Shown in pieces: positions 1 to 12,138 of a stretch of DNA of 64,000 nucleotides. This stretch comes from Artocarpus heterophyllus. Its lineage: Eukaryota > Streptophyta > Magnoliopsida > Rosales > Moraceae. The stretch covers positions 27,988,183 through 28,052,182 of the forward strand of contig CM046347.1 in assembly GCA_025403435.1 (NCBI GenBank). Direction: 5' to 3'. A model generated the notes under the pieces. The model had not been told where the DNA came from. It made no database searches and saw nothing but the letters and a program-made list of their open reading frames with translations. The stretch's first letter is position 1; each line of letters begins with the position of its first letter. The position numbers and the translations under genes were made by a program.

Positions 1-802
1 AGGAGGTTTACAATGCAAGATTCCAAGAAAGGTGGGCAACCATCTAGGTCAAGAATTACTCTTTCTAAGAAAGACACTCCAAAGTTTTATGAAGAAAGAG
101 ATTACATGAAGAAGGTGCCTTATGCTTTGGCAGTGGGTAGTCTCATGTATGCCATGCTTTGCACACGACTGGATATTAGTTATGTAGTCGGAATTATAAG
201 TCGATTTCAGGCGGATCCAGGACCGAACCATTGGATTGCGGTAAAGCATATTTTCAAGTACCTGAGAAGGTCTCGAGGGTATACGCTTGTATATTCGGGT
301 GAGAACCTGACTCCTCTAGGATATACTGACTTGGATTTTCAATCCTGTCTGGATTCTAAGAAATTAACTTCGGGTTTTGTGTTTACTCTGTGCAGCGTTG
401 CCATCAATTGGAGAAGTACTAAGCAAAATTGCACTTTAGATTTAACGATGGAGGCCGAGTATGTGGCAGCTAATGATGCTTCTCAAGAAGCAGTGTGGCT
501 CCACAAGTTTCTTCAGGATCTTGAGGTAGATTCCAGGTATGGATAAGACGGTATCACTATACTGTGATAACAGTGCGGCGGTAGCTAATGCTAAGGAACC
601 AAGATTTCACAAGAAGAGTGAGCATATTGATCAGAAGTATCATGTGATAAAGGACTTCGTTAAGGGCAGGCATGTTACGGTGTGCAAGCTCGCGTTAGAG
701 GACAATTTAGAGGATCCATTTATGAAGACACTTACTGGGAGAGTCTTCAAGAGGCATATGGAAGCTGTGGGGATGCGAGATTTGTCATATTTACTCACTT
801 AG
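1..802 (+). pseudogene. copia C1: 3' end of pol (end of RT, RNase H)
   Basis: This is the C-terminal part of a Ty1/copia polyprotein, cut by the window start. It shows the copia RNase H blocks: YTDLDF (family YTDSDF, first Asp), TMEAEY (Glu), YCDNSAA (Asp), and the tail DNLEDPF where the family has DNLADPF. The protein closely matches the intact copy at 45475-49428. The frame changes near 540, inside the 'VPGMDK' region, so the copy is broken there; the second frame ends with TAG at 800-802. It is followed directly by a polypurine tract and an LTR, which fixes the orientation. Other lost conserved residues (for example RPDISY to RLDISY) fit a decayed copy. No host function is implied. Confidence 0.93.
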
Positions 803-805
803 TGC

Positions 806-816
806 AAGTGGGAGAT
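806..816 (+). other. polypurine tract of copia C1
   Basis: AAGTGGGAGAT lies directly before the TGTTAGACATG start of the LTR. It primes plus-strand DNA synthesis. The same tract adjoins the other copia LTRs of this family in the window. Confidence 0.85.
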
Positions 817-2811
817 TGTTAGACATGTATGCCCTAAGGAGTAAAAATGTAATAAGTTTTTGGAGACATTTTTTACCAATAAAGAATTTATTCATTGTTA
901 ATATACCAAATCTTGTCCTCTTTACGTTCATATTTGCTGAATGTTTGTTAAGCAAACAATAGTCTGAAACTGTCGGTCTAAACCTTAAGAATTGGGCATA
1001 TGATGGACAGATTATGCAAAAGACATGATTCTTAAGGTGATGGTCTAAATCATACGATCCGCAATCGAGGGAATAAAGTTAGGTGCTTTACTCATGCAAA
1101 GATTGTTATGTTGTCTATATCCCTTTTGGGAGATGGTTTGTCTTGACCATCGGAGGTGGACTCCGTGAATAGAAACATTGGCACGTTGTCATAGGTGACG
1201 ATGTGTTGGATCGGGACATAAAGTGAATAGATTTGGATTAATAATTCTGTCTTGGCAAATCAATTCACTTTAGACACAGTCATTTGTATTGTATCTTAAT
1301 CCTGAGATGAATAGTGGGCCCGTTGTCTCGACTTGTGTCTTTTGATGTACCAATGGGTGACTCCCACATCTCTATAGTGGTATGCATGCCGGTACGTTGG
1401 AGGCATGACTCTTGATAGCGTAGACTTGTTATTCATAGATATGGAATCCATAGCTCCTCTTTAGGAGTAATGATATCCTCTTATATGCGTTGTCCTGTAA
1501 TTGGAAAACTGGAGCGCTCAACCATTTGGATACATAGGTGTAACCAAATGGTATACTATCTTTGGATGGTAAGTTTTCTAATGGTGAGACAATGGAACGT
1601 AAGATAAAAATAATCGGGAAGGTAAGACAGAACTTGTCCTTAAGCCGATTATGGATGATCATATGGGGATACGATGCACTATGATATGTCATGAAGACTT
1701 AGCTACACGAGCTTCGTAATTCTATAAAGTTCGAGAGTGCAGCTCCAAGCTTTTAGTGGAGTAGCGTTGGAGTTGATAATTGTGAAATGTATATCTAGGA
1801 TATTGGGTTTCATAATTATCATGAGCTTGAACTTTGTAGGTCCATTTTGGTCCCCTTTGCTAGCTCACAAAATCCTGTAACGATACGGTATGCTTTTCCA
1901 ATAATTGGTAACTTATGTCGGATTTATTAGATTTGTTGAAATTTAGAAGAATCAAATAATTCATGTCTGTTTATCGGTTGAATTAATTTTGTGATAAAAA
2001 TTAATTTAAGATAAACTTGTTGAATTGTAAGGATCGGATAATTCTTGTCTGTTTATCGGTTGATTTAATTTTTGAATAAATTAGATCAAGATAAACTTGT
2101 AGAATTATTGGGAATTCATTTATTTTCTTAGAGATCATCTAGATAGAGTTGTTTTAATTAGATAACTTTTCTATTGGGTTATTTGAATTAAAACTAAGAC
2201 TTTATCCTATAGAATCTCAGGTGGAAAATAAAAGATTCGCTGAGATTTTTTATTGGCAGTTCGGCATGCTGATCCTCAAGTTCGGCCTGTCTATCACGCA
2301 GTAAAAACATCACGCGTTTCACGCAGATTTCATCCAATATTGATCTGAATTTGATTCTGATTCGAATTTTTGAGACCTAATCTGACAAGGAGTGACCCTA
2401 AACCCAACCTCTATAAATAGGGAGTGAGTCTCATAAGTTATTTAGATCAATTGAGAGATTAAGAGTGATACTCTGCTAGTGAGAATCTAAAAACTCCTTG
2501 AGAGCTTTTGTTCACAAATCAGGAACGCTTGCTTTGGGTTCTCTAGATTGGTTGGAAGGAGAGTCACCTAGAGGAAGAGCTATACGTGTGAGCCCACACT
2601 CACTCCGGTCGTGGATAGAGAATAGCAAAGAAGACCAGTTGGTTGAGGCTCTTCTGGAATGTTACTTCTTTTCACATTTTGCAAGGGTGCATCGGCACAC
2701 AAAGGCTAGTAAGATCTGGTTAATTTATGCATATAGCATGTCAAACTTGTGTTTTGGAAAATACTCTGATGTAAAATTTTTAGAATTCCACTGTGTACTA
2801 TTTTTCCAATA
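817..2811 (+). repeat. copia C1 3' LTR
   Basis: This LTR of about 1995 bp starts TGTTAGACATG and ends TTTTTCCAATA; the family end is TTCCAACA, so the terminal CA has become TA. It matches, in reverse, the LTRs at 43425-45460 and 51093-53128. The start is fixed by the polypurine tract. The end is fixed by the switch to antisense copia gag at 2812. If C1 inserted in C2 gag, the first bases after it, gtcct (2812-2816), are the target duplication; the matching copy lies left of the window. Two worn TTCGGC palindromic units lie at 2260-2294. Confidence 0.93.
2411..2421 (+). promoter_or_regulatory. TATA box of copia C1 LTR
   Basis: CTATAAATAGG lies in the expected U3/R border of the LTR, about 120 bp downstream of the palindromic units. 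Equivalent TATA motifs lie at the same place in the other LTR copies. Confidence 0.7.
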
Positions 2812-3465
2812 GTCCTTGCAATACTTCTTTATGTGCTCGACCTTCCCACAGAAGAAGTACTTATGCTTCTTCGGGTTCTTCTTCTTCTTCTTCTTGCTCT
2901 TGGTGCTAGCAGGAATAGAAGACTTCCTGTTCTTGACCTATTGCTTCTTTCCATTCCCAGAGTTAGGATTGGAACTAGAAGCAGCTACTATGTTGGCCTC
3001 TCCACCCGCAGGAGACTTCCTGATCAGCAGTTCGAACTCCTGTAACTGTTTCATTAATTCCATCAAGGTCATATCCTGTCTGTTGCTTAAATTAAAAGTA
3101 GCTCTAGATGGAATAAATTCCTTTGACAGAGTCTCAAAGACCATAGTCATCTGAGTGTCAACATATCCTCAAGATTATCCAAGATCTGCTTTGCAGTCTC
3201 ATAATCCTAATGTTGAGCCTGCAGCACGTTATTTATGCTGGCCATAACATAGCAGTGGGCCTGATCATTAGCATCTTTCCAGCGATCATACGCTTGGAAT
3301 TGCTCATTAGATAAGTCTCCTGTAGGCTTGGGAGGACAAGGAGTTGTTAGTACATATTTCAATTTCTCAAAGGCAGGACGATATCCAGGTTCCGTTTCCA
3401 ATCATTATAATTCTCTCTAGTTAATAGTTTTTGTCAAGTATCGAAGATAAAGCATTTTTAGACAT
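2812..3465 (-). pseudogene. copia C2: gag fragment
   Basis: Antisense copia gag. On the minus strand the start codon is at 3463-3465 and the visible pieces match the intact gag at 49428 and below: an [14 protein letters not shown] segment, a QFQAYDRWKDAND segment, an [12 protein letters not shown] segment and an FELLIRKSPAGG segment. About 170 bp present in the intact copy are missing near 3160, and frameshifts are present. The rest of C2 pol lies beyond C1 and outside the window. Confidence 0.85.
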
Positions 3466-4408
3466 ATTTAACCTACAATAAAGAATCATTTACCAAACAT
3501 AAGCAAACATATAATAATAATTTAGTAAGATAACACAATCATGTAAAAACATACAAATGTGTTTATGTGTCAAAACTTTGAAAATATCACAACCTTACAA
3601 CGATAATTCCCAACTCACAATTCAACAAGCTCCTAGGGGAGTCATGCCAAATTCAATCAGGAACACGGATCCCCTCCTGATTAATATATGCCATCTAGGA
3701 CCCGTATGATCCAGCATATACTAATAATTATTTCTTTGGCCATTAATTTTATTAACAAAGCTCTTAGGAGAGGTTAATAATAAAATTAACGTGAGTGTAT
3801 AACCATCATTTGAATATTTTATCCATGATTTATAATCACCACCTAGGGGTGTGCAACCATAAATCTTGCTAAAATACCTTATCCTCTCAGAGATCCAATC
3901 TGGTACATGATAGAAATCCCTTTCTAGGGGTCGAGACCACCATGTTCTACCGATGGACCAATGATGGAGGCCTTAGGTCCTCTCTTTGAAAACCTTCTCC
4001 CACTCAATCTTTTGAAATCAATGTTTTATTTTAAGAATATGCATGAACAATTTTAATATGAGTGGCACTCCCTATTCTATATGATATGTTATCAATATAC
4101 ATGGCAAATCATATTATAATGCAGACAAGCAAAGCAATCAAGCAAAATAATAATAACCGTAATATTATGGTTTCACCCTAAAGAATGGAACACTAAGATT
4201 ACAAGAGAATAATCGAGACATATTATCGATTCTTCATCCTTGAATCCTCAAGTTATATCCATCTTCATGTAATGCCCATTTTCAAGTCTTCAATCCCGTA
4301 TAAATAAAATATTTCATATTTTCAGTCATATTCAAATTTAATGTTTCTCAGAATTGTCCCAAAAATAAAATTAAAACTGCACCTTTTCTGAAAATTTTCT
4401 AGCTCTCG

Positions 4409-4600
4409 GTCGGCAGGCCGATCTGGGTGATCAGCCTGCCAATCATGCTCCATCGGCCTACCGATCCATGAAAGTTCAGAGTTCGGCCTACCACTAGAGC
4501 CACCTGATTTCTGCCCCACTAACGGTCTATCGAACCTCACGTCCAGCCTGCCGATCTGTGACCATTGGCCTGTCAAACTGGTGGGTTCAGCATGCCGACT
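4409..4600 (-). repeat. palindromic-unit array in copia C2 leader (eroded)
   Basis: Roughly eight units related to TTCGGCAGGCCGAA, most with one to three transitions (for example ATCAGCCTGCCAAT, ATCGGCCTACCGAT). This is the counterpart of the better preserved array at 50397-50580. Confidence 0.75.
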
Positions 4601-5110
4601 GAGCAAAAATCTCTCATTCCAGAAAATATAATTTTTAATGCAATTCATCAATTTTATTTTCAACAATTCAAAAACATAAAATTAGAGACTCAAGAAATAC
4701 CTAGGAGTGCCATTATCATTCTTCTAGATCCACCTTCTAAATCTGTCTTCTACGAATGATTATTTAATTACAAAATTCTTATAAATTTAAAAATAAATAA
4801 TAATTCTTAGACGGAGATGACAGTACGCCATCTAATTACATGAAAAACCTAGATACATATTCTAACATCTAAGGAACCATAATTCCATAATCAGTATAAA
4901 TTAATTAATTAATAAATAATTAAATAATAATTTAATCAACGATAATTAATTAATAAACATTCACTATATAATCTATGACAACATAACATTATATAGAAAC
5001 CTAGAGTGCGAACTCTCTATAAAATTAAATTCAAGCATAGGAGAGATTAAGATCACAAAATTTATACATGTAACATGATCACAAATTTGTAAATTTATGT
5101 AAAAACCATA

Positions 5111-5122
5111 GCTCTGATACCA
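5111..5122 (-). other. primer binding site of copia C2 (initiator Met tRNA)
   Basis: Read on the minus strand, TGGTATCAGAGC is complementary to the 3' end of plant initiator Met tRNA. It lies two bases inside the 5' LTR. Confidence 0.88.
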
Positions 5123-5124
5123 AT

Positions 5125-7153
5125 TATAGGAAAAATAGTACGCAACGAAATTTTTAAAAATTTTACATCAGAGTATTTTCTAAAATACAAGTTTGACATG
5201 CTAAATACATAAATTTACCAGATCTTACTAACATTTGAGTGCCGAAGAACCCTCGTAAAACGTGAAGAGAAGTAACGTTCTAGAAGAGCCTCAACCAACT
5301 GGTCTTTTTTGCTATACTTATCGAAGACCAGAGTGAGTGTGAGCTCACACGTACAGCTCTTCCACCAGGTGACTCCGCTTCCAACCAATCGAGAGAACCC
5401 AAAGTTAATGTTCGTGATTTATGAACAAAAGCTCTCAGGGAGTTTTTAGATTCTCACCAATAGAGTATCACCCTTAATCTCTCAATTGATCTGAGTAACT
5501 CTTAAGACTACTCCCTATTTATAGAAGTTGGTCTTAGGGTCAGTCCTTATTAGATTAGGTCTCAAAAATTCAAACCAGAATCAAAATTGGATTAATATCT
5601 GATAAGATTCGTGTAAAAATACATGATCTTATCCTTCGCTCATCGGCAGGCCGATCAAGATGATCGACAGGCCGAACAGTCCCATCGGCAGGCCAAACAC
5701 ATAGATCGGCAGGCCGAACTACAGAATAAATATTCTACGAATCTTTTATTTTTCACCTGAGATTCTATAGGATAAAGTCTCAGTTTTAATTCAAATAACC
5801 TAATAGAGAAGTTATCTGATCAAAACAACTTTATCTAGATAATCTCTAATAAAATAAATGAATTCCCAATAATTTTACAACTTTATCCTGATCTAATTTA
5901 TCCAAAATTAAATCAATCGATAAATAGACAAGAATTATCCAATCCCAATAATTCAACAAGCTTATCTTGAATCAATTTTATCGTAAAATTAATTCAACTG
6001 ATAAACAGACATGAATTATCTGATTCTTCAAAATTTTAACTAATCTGATAAATCTGGCATAAGTTACCAATTATTGGAAAAGCACGCCGTATCGTTATAG
6101 GATGTTGTGAGCTAGCAAAGGGGATCAAATGGACCTATATAGTTCAAGATCCTGATAATTACGAAACCCAATATCCCAGATATACATTTTATAATTATCA
6201 ACTCCAACGCTACTCCACTAAAAGCTTGGAGCTACACTCTCGAACTATATAGAATTACGAAGCTCATACAGCTAAGTCTCCATGACATATCATAGTGTAT
6301 TGTATCCTCATATGATTATCCGTAATCGGCTTAAGGACAAGTTCTGTCTTACCTTCCCGATTATTTTTATCTTATGTTCCATTATCTCACCATTGGAAAA
6401 CTTACCATCCAAAGATAGTATACCATTCGGTTACACCTATGAATCCAAAAGGTTGAGTGCTCCAGTTTTCCAATTCTAGGATAGCGCATATAAAAGGATA
6501 TCATTACTCGTAAAGAGGAGCTATGGATTCCATATTATGAATAACAAGTCTACGCTATCAAGAGTCATGCCTCTAACATACTGGCATGCATACCACTATT
6601 AAGATGTAGGTGTCGCCCTTTGGTACATCAAAAGACACAAGTCAAGACAACAGACCCACTATTCATCTCAAGATTAAGATACAATACAAATGATTGTCTA
6701 AAGTGAATCAATTTGCTAAGACAGAATTATTAATCCAAATTAATTCACTTTATGTCTTGATCCAACACATCGTCACCTATGACAATGTGCCAATGTTTTT
6801 ATTCACGGAGTCCACCTCCGATGGTCAAGACAAACCATCTCCCAATAGGGATATAGACAACATAGCAATCTTTACATGAATAAAGCGCCCAACTTTATTC
6901 CCTCGATTGCGGATCTTATGATTTAGACTATCACCGTAAGAATCGTGTCTTCCACATAATCTGTCCATCATTTGCCCAATTCTTAAGGTTTAGATCGATA
7001 GTCTTAGACTATTGTTTGCTTAACATACATTCAACAAATATGAACATAAAGAGGACCAAATTTGGTATATAAATAATGAATAAATTTTTTATTGATAAAA
7101 ATATCTCTAAAAACTTATTACATATTTACTCCTTAGGGCATACATGTCTAACA
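5125..7153 (-). repeat. copia C2 5' LTR
   Basis: This LTR of 2029 bp is read on the minus strand from TGTTAGACATG at 7153 to TATAGG at 5125; the family end is TGTTGG on the plus strand, so this end is mutated. Four palindromic units lie at 5642-5718 (ATCGGCAGGCCGAT at 5642, ATCGACAGGCCGAA at 5663, ATCGGCAGGCCAAA at 5684, ATCGGCAGGCCGAA at 5705). The element's outer target duplication would start at 7154 (acaat), but its partner is outside the window. Confidence 0.92.
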
Positions 7154-8499
7154 ACAATCTCACGTATAACATCTAACAAAATAGTGTTGGAACAACCATG
7201 GATTATTCTATAGTTGCCATAGGGCCTTAAGGAGGGAACAAACTATGTGTCTTAACTTCTAAAATTAAAAACTAGATAGTTTTTAAAATTTGTATTATCA
7301 AGGTTGTAGCTCATGTTGCAACATCATATGCAGCCTAAATGAAAAATTTCCAAAAATCATTACCGATTGCACTTACAGTTTTTACAAAATTAAAAGGAAC
7401 AATAAACTATGTGATTTTAACTCTAAGAAGCGAAAAGCCAAACAGTTTTAGAAAAAATGCACTTTGCACAACCGAGGTTGCAACCCAAGTTGCAACTTCA
7501 CATACAACACTTAATGAAAAAGTGTTGATAATAACTACCGATCATATTGCAGTTGCTACGGAAGTCATATTAAAAAATAAAAATGACATTCCAAACTTTG
7601 AAATAGAAATAGGTAAACAAAAATGAAACATGTAAGTGATTTACTACCGAGGTTGCAATCTCGGTTGCAACTTCCTTGCAATCTCGCTGGACAGCTTAAA
7701 AACAAACATCATAAATATCGTTTTAAAGTCAAAATTCCAGTTTTTAATATCTTACATATAGTCTTTTATGTTGTTGTGACTTAAAACATTCATAGGTTTA
7801 AAAATACTTTAAAAACAATCATTAAAGTGTCCTTTTTGAAGTCAAAAAGGGTTATAAATCCTTCTAAAACAAAAAACATAATCTAGATCTAAACTTTTTC
7901 ATACTTAACATGCATAATATTAAAACTACATCAATAGGAACTCACAAAAACCATAACATAAGTATAAATAAAACGTATTATCTCTAAAATAAAACCATAA
8001 ACTATTTTCTTAACTTTAAAATTGAAAGTTTAGATAGTAAAATAATGAGACTTAGAAAATGCACATTTCTTAAGGCTAAATATCATCATTTTATATTAAT
8101 ATTTCTCATTTAATTCCTTAATTACAACATTTGTGTGTTAATTAGTATTTTGGTATCTTAATATGAAAATGTGTTTAAATATATGCTTTTAATGTGTTTA
8201 AGTATTTTTTTGGGTAAATTTTAGAGTTGTTTTTATATGTAAAATATTTGTTCTATGTCCAAATGGCAAAAACCGCTAATTTTCGTAAAGTATTTTTTTT
8301 TTATCTTTTTGTGTTTTATAGTATATTTTAATATATTTTCAGTAATTTCTAAAAATGTTTTTGAGTCTTAAATATTATATTTGTACAAAAACCATTAAGG
8401 CCTAGAATTTTAAAAGTTTGTTTTTATTTTTAGTATATTTTATGTGTTTTAATGTTATATAAATATTTTTATAAATATTAAGTTCATAAAATAATTAAT
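7154..8499. other. AT-rich DNA with repeated GTTGCAAC words
   Basis: I see no gene. Two blocks, around 7478-7500 and 7648-7676, carry paired GTTGCAAC/GTTGCAAT words next to 'accgagg'. A 95-codon open frame at 7339-7626 spans the first block but has no recognisable domain. The DNA may be interior or LTR of an old element. Confidence 0.5.
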
Positions 8500-9793
8500 T
8501 TTGTTTTAGATTTGAAACATGGAAGAAAAACGGAGTAAAACGACACCAAAACGGGCTAAAACAGACAAGTGTAAAAGAAAATCTTGCTTCAATGCTGCAT
8601 CAGTACCAACATCATAAAAAAATAAATCAACTCAATGAGCTTATTCACGTGGGTAGAAAAGGAAAAGGAAAAAATAATATAATAAATTAAATTTTAAAAT
8701 AATATAATAAATATAATAATATTTTTACTATTTAAATAGTAAAACAATTTGGCTATAAAAGGGGGCTTCTTTTACCCCCATAAAACACCCCTCCCCTTCT
8801 CCTTCTTCTCTTTCTTCTACTAAGTTTCTAGCTTACTAGTCTCCCCTTTTTGAGGGATACTAGTGGAGCACTTCTCCAGCCTCACTTTTAATATTTAATT
8901 AATTTTTAATATAGTACTGAGTTTGGTGAGGTAGTTAGAGATCTTATATGCATGGTATTTGGTTATGGATTTAACTCTTTATTTGTGTTGTAAGGTTATA
9001 TTTTTATGGAATAAATTATATTTCTATCTTTTTAAAATTAGTATTAATATTGTTATGTTGCCCAATTGTTACATAAATTCAGTCATGATTTCTATATGTG
9101 ATTCAATTGTGTTGCGTAATTAATAGTAAAATAATGCTTAATTTTATGGAATGTCTATTACTACAGTGTGACTTGTTATACTGTCGATTTTAGATATTTC
9201 ATAAGATGAAGTTCTGTTAAAATTGATGCAAAAATTTATTCCGTTTAAATATATTAATTTTGTTTTGTTATCATTTTTTCTATTTTAAATTATGTTAATT
9301 ATAACTGCAGTAACAGTAGTTATAATTATCATAGTTAATACACTAATCATTAGTAAGATGTGATTGTTTTAATGTTTTTATGAGATTGCTTTAATGTTTT
9401 TATAAGAAATACCTTACTGCATTATGGCTTGCTATATTGTCGCTCTCGAATGATTCATACAAAATAATAAACATGCTTGTTTTTCATGAGAAGAGATTTA
9501 ACATTTCAAATACTTTAGAAAAATTTATGATTAGAGTTAAATTCCATACCGGTTATGAAACATATAAGTGATTCTTAACGCCTTACTAAGTTTAGTTTTA
9601 TGTTTTAAATTTTAAATCAAAAATCACAAAAATATTTCTTATATATAAATCACTTATCTTTTTAACGTAAATTTTGAAAGCCTTTTCACCCAAAAGTAGA
9701 CCTTCCCTATGGATTCGACCTTAGAGTCATCGAGAATTCATTACTTGAGGCAACCTATGCTTGGGTTTGCAGTGTGACACAATTAGTTGCATC
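8500..9793 (+). repeat. probable LTR of an unclassified retrotransposon
   Basis: The stretch has the layout of a plant LTR read on the plus strand: a block around 8515-8600 with 'aaaacggagtaaaacgac', a TATA box CTATAAAAGG at 8753, a pyrimidine-rich leader to about 8880, and near 9705-9793 the phrase 'ccctatggattcgacc'. That last phrase is typical of the 3' end of Athila-like or non-autonomous plant LTRs. No partner LTR, target duplication or reading frame was found, so both boundaries are guesses. Confidence 0.35.
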
Positions 9794-11080
9794 ACATACC
9801 CTTGAAGATCTTCTTCTTGAAGGATTCTACCAAAATCTCCTCCTTAGTTTGATTTTTATCGGGTGATTTTTTAGCAGGCACGAGAGAAATTTTTGAGAGC
9901 AAAGAAGAAGAAAATTGGTTTTGCCTTAGGGGATTTTGGGAGAAAAGAGAGAAAAAATAAGCCTTGAAGTGGATGGGTCTATTTATAGACTCATTCTTAA
10001 ACTTGATTAATTTTCCACTTAATTTCTAACTCATCATTAAAGAGTTTTATCGACACTTAAATGAGACAAAATTTTTGTTAAAAATCCCCAATGTAGGCAC
10101 CATTTTTAAGAGAAAAAAAGGGAAGTTTTTCATTAAATGCACACCATACCATGCATCTCTACTATTCATGTCCCATTTTTGTCTCCTTGTTAGGACACTT
10201 TACCCACAAGATCCCTTAATTTAGGATATGCTAATAATGCTTCATTTGGTTGAGGGAGACAAACCAGTTGTCGGGAAATTTTGGTACTATCAGGTTTGCT
10301 CAACATAGTCTAATACTAATTTTTGTATAAACTAATACCAGTATAATTTTTAAATCGTGTAGTAAATTAAATTGTTTTTATTTTGAAATCATTCTTAGAT
10401 TGCATAAACATAAACTTGACATTTTCCAACCCTTTACCTCGGTATTGATATATCCTTGACAGTGTCAAATCTCAAAATCGAATTGCATTTTTTTTTAACT
10501 GAAAATGTTACTCGTGTTACTCTAATTTCTAACTAATAGTCAATTAAGGATTTATTATGCATTAGAGTGTTTCTTGATATACTACTAGCACCCTATTACA
10601 GTTGAAAATTTTTATAATTTAAATACTCAAGTTATTTACAGATTAAATTTTTTTTTGCCTAAAATCGTAGTAAAAATTATCAAACTGAATTAATTGAATA
10701 CAAAAAAAAAATAAATTTAAGTTTAATATTTTCCAGAGAATTTTGGAATATTTATATTAGTTCCATAAATCCTTCAGTCATAAAATTATACATGATATTT
10801 TCCAGGAAAGAAAATCCTTGACTTAAACATATAAATTATATTATTTAATTTTAAGATTTTCTCGATCAGTACATGAATTCACTCTAATAATAAAGTCATG
10901 GAATTTCATGAACCTTTGTGTAAAATAAATTGTTTGGGTCTTTAAGAAGACTCTTAATTTGAATGCTTAGATTTTATCAGTTAACCAAACAAATGCTTAA
11001 TTATCATAAATTGAAATCTGTACTCATAAGCTCCAAACTTATACTTCTTATGAACTTAGTAATGTAGTTATGGAAAAAAA
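9794..11080. other. AT-rich intergenic DNA with a minus-strand TATA motif
   Basis: No coding region is visible. GTCTATAAATAGACCC on the minus strand (9976-9991) with a purine-rich stretch beside it could be the promoter part of another LTR. The remainder is AT-rich without clear repeats. Confidence 0.35.
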
Positions 11081-12138
11081 ATCTTAATTAATTATGCTTA
11101 TTAAATACTTGGATTGTTTCGAACATTATAATACACAATAGGATAAGATGTAAGGATAATAATTAAAATAGTCAATAATATATAATTAATTATTGTAATT
11201 AATTATTCAATTAAAGTATGAAATCTTCAATTGAGTGTTACTAGCACAGATCGTTTCTATTAAGAATTGAATAGTGTTATCTAAACTATTAATGTAGTTA
11301 ATCATTAAACGAGTGCATTATACATAATGAGATTATATAGGACCAAAACATGATGTGATATGAACAACTAATACTTTTTGTTAAATATATCAAGTTCTAA
11401 TCACATCGACCAATGGTCATATATAAGATGATTCTAATCTTGAGTTATTTGCAGACTCTATTTATAGATTTATGTTTTTTGATTTACTCATTACGGTTTC
11501 AAGAATCTAATCCTATTCCTAGTATTTTGGAGGCTTAATGAATTAAATACCCAGGAATATTAATATTACAAGATGGAATCTATTCCTTCTCTAATGAAAA
11601 GCAGATAATAATTCTTTTGAGTATTGATTTGGGTCTTGAATAATATGGGTACTTAATTCGTGATTAAGTTTATAAATTTATTATTCGTTAGAGGATCAAT
11701 GGCACTTAAGGATAAAGAAGTAATTAGAAAGGTTAACGGATTTTACGTAACTCTTATGAATTATTTATGGAGGATCAATTTATAAGTAATGACATTTAAC
11801 AAAAAAAATTATATGTAATGACTATACCAAATGGACAACTCTAAGAAATGAGTAAATATATCTATAATTGCAAGAATACAATTCTAAGTATTTAGTGGAG
11901 TCACGTTGGAATTAATAAAAAAGTAATATATCAATACTAGAGTTTGAAATTATAGGTTCATTAGTCCCCCGTCATCCTTGTAAATACTATTTAGACAAGT
12001 GAAATTATTGGTTTAATTAATTAATTTGGGATTATAAAATTCCAAATTAAATATCACTTGAAATAAATAAATTATGAATTAATTTAAAATTATTAAATAA
12101 TAAGATTAATTAATAAATAATAATTAGTTTTCAAAGAC
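11081..12138 (+). repeat. probable diverged copia-type LTR, first part
   Basis: Around 11870-11960 the sequence follows the same word order as the copia LTR near 1733-1860: 'tttagtggagt', then 'cgttgga', then a stretch ending before 'ccttt/cccc'. The similarity is weak and I infer a different copia family. It appears to continue after the LTR-like block 12139-13590. Boundaries are approximate. Confidence 0.3.

Larger units (their letters stand above)
3466..5124 (-). other. copia C2 untranslated leader
   Basis: About 1.65 kb of non-coding DNA lies between the C2 gag start and its 5' LTR. It aligns along its length with the leader of the young copia (49429-51092). It contains a worn array of palindromic units at 4409-4600, for example GTCGGCAGGCCGAT at 4409-4422. 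No open frame here resembles a protein. Confidence 0.8.

Noticed and set aside
5642..5718. Reading the palindromic arrays as a CRISPR array.
   Set aside because: Units are 14 bp, spacers only 6-12 bp, the host is a plant and the arrays lie in LTRs.
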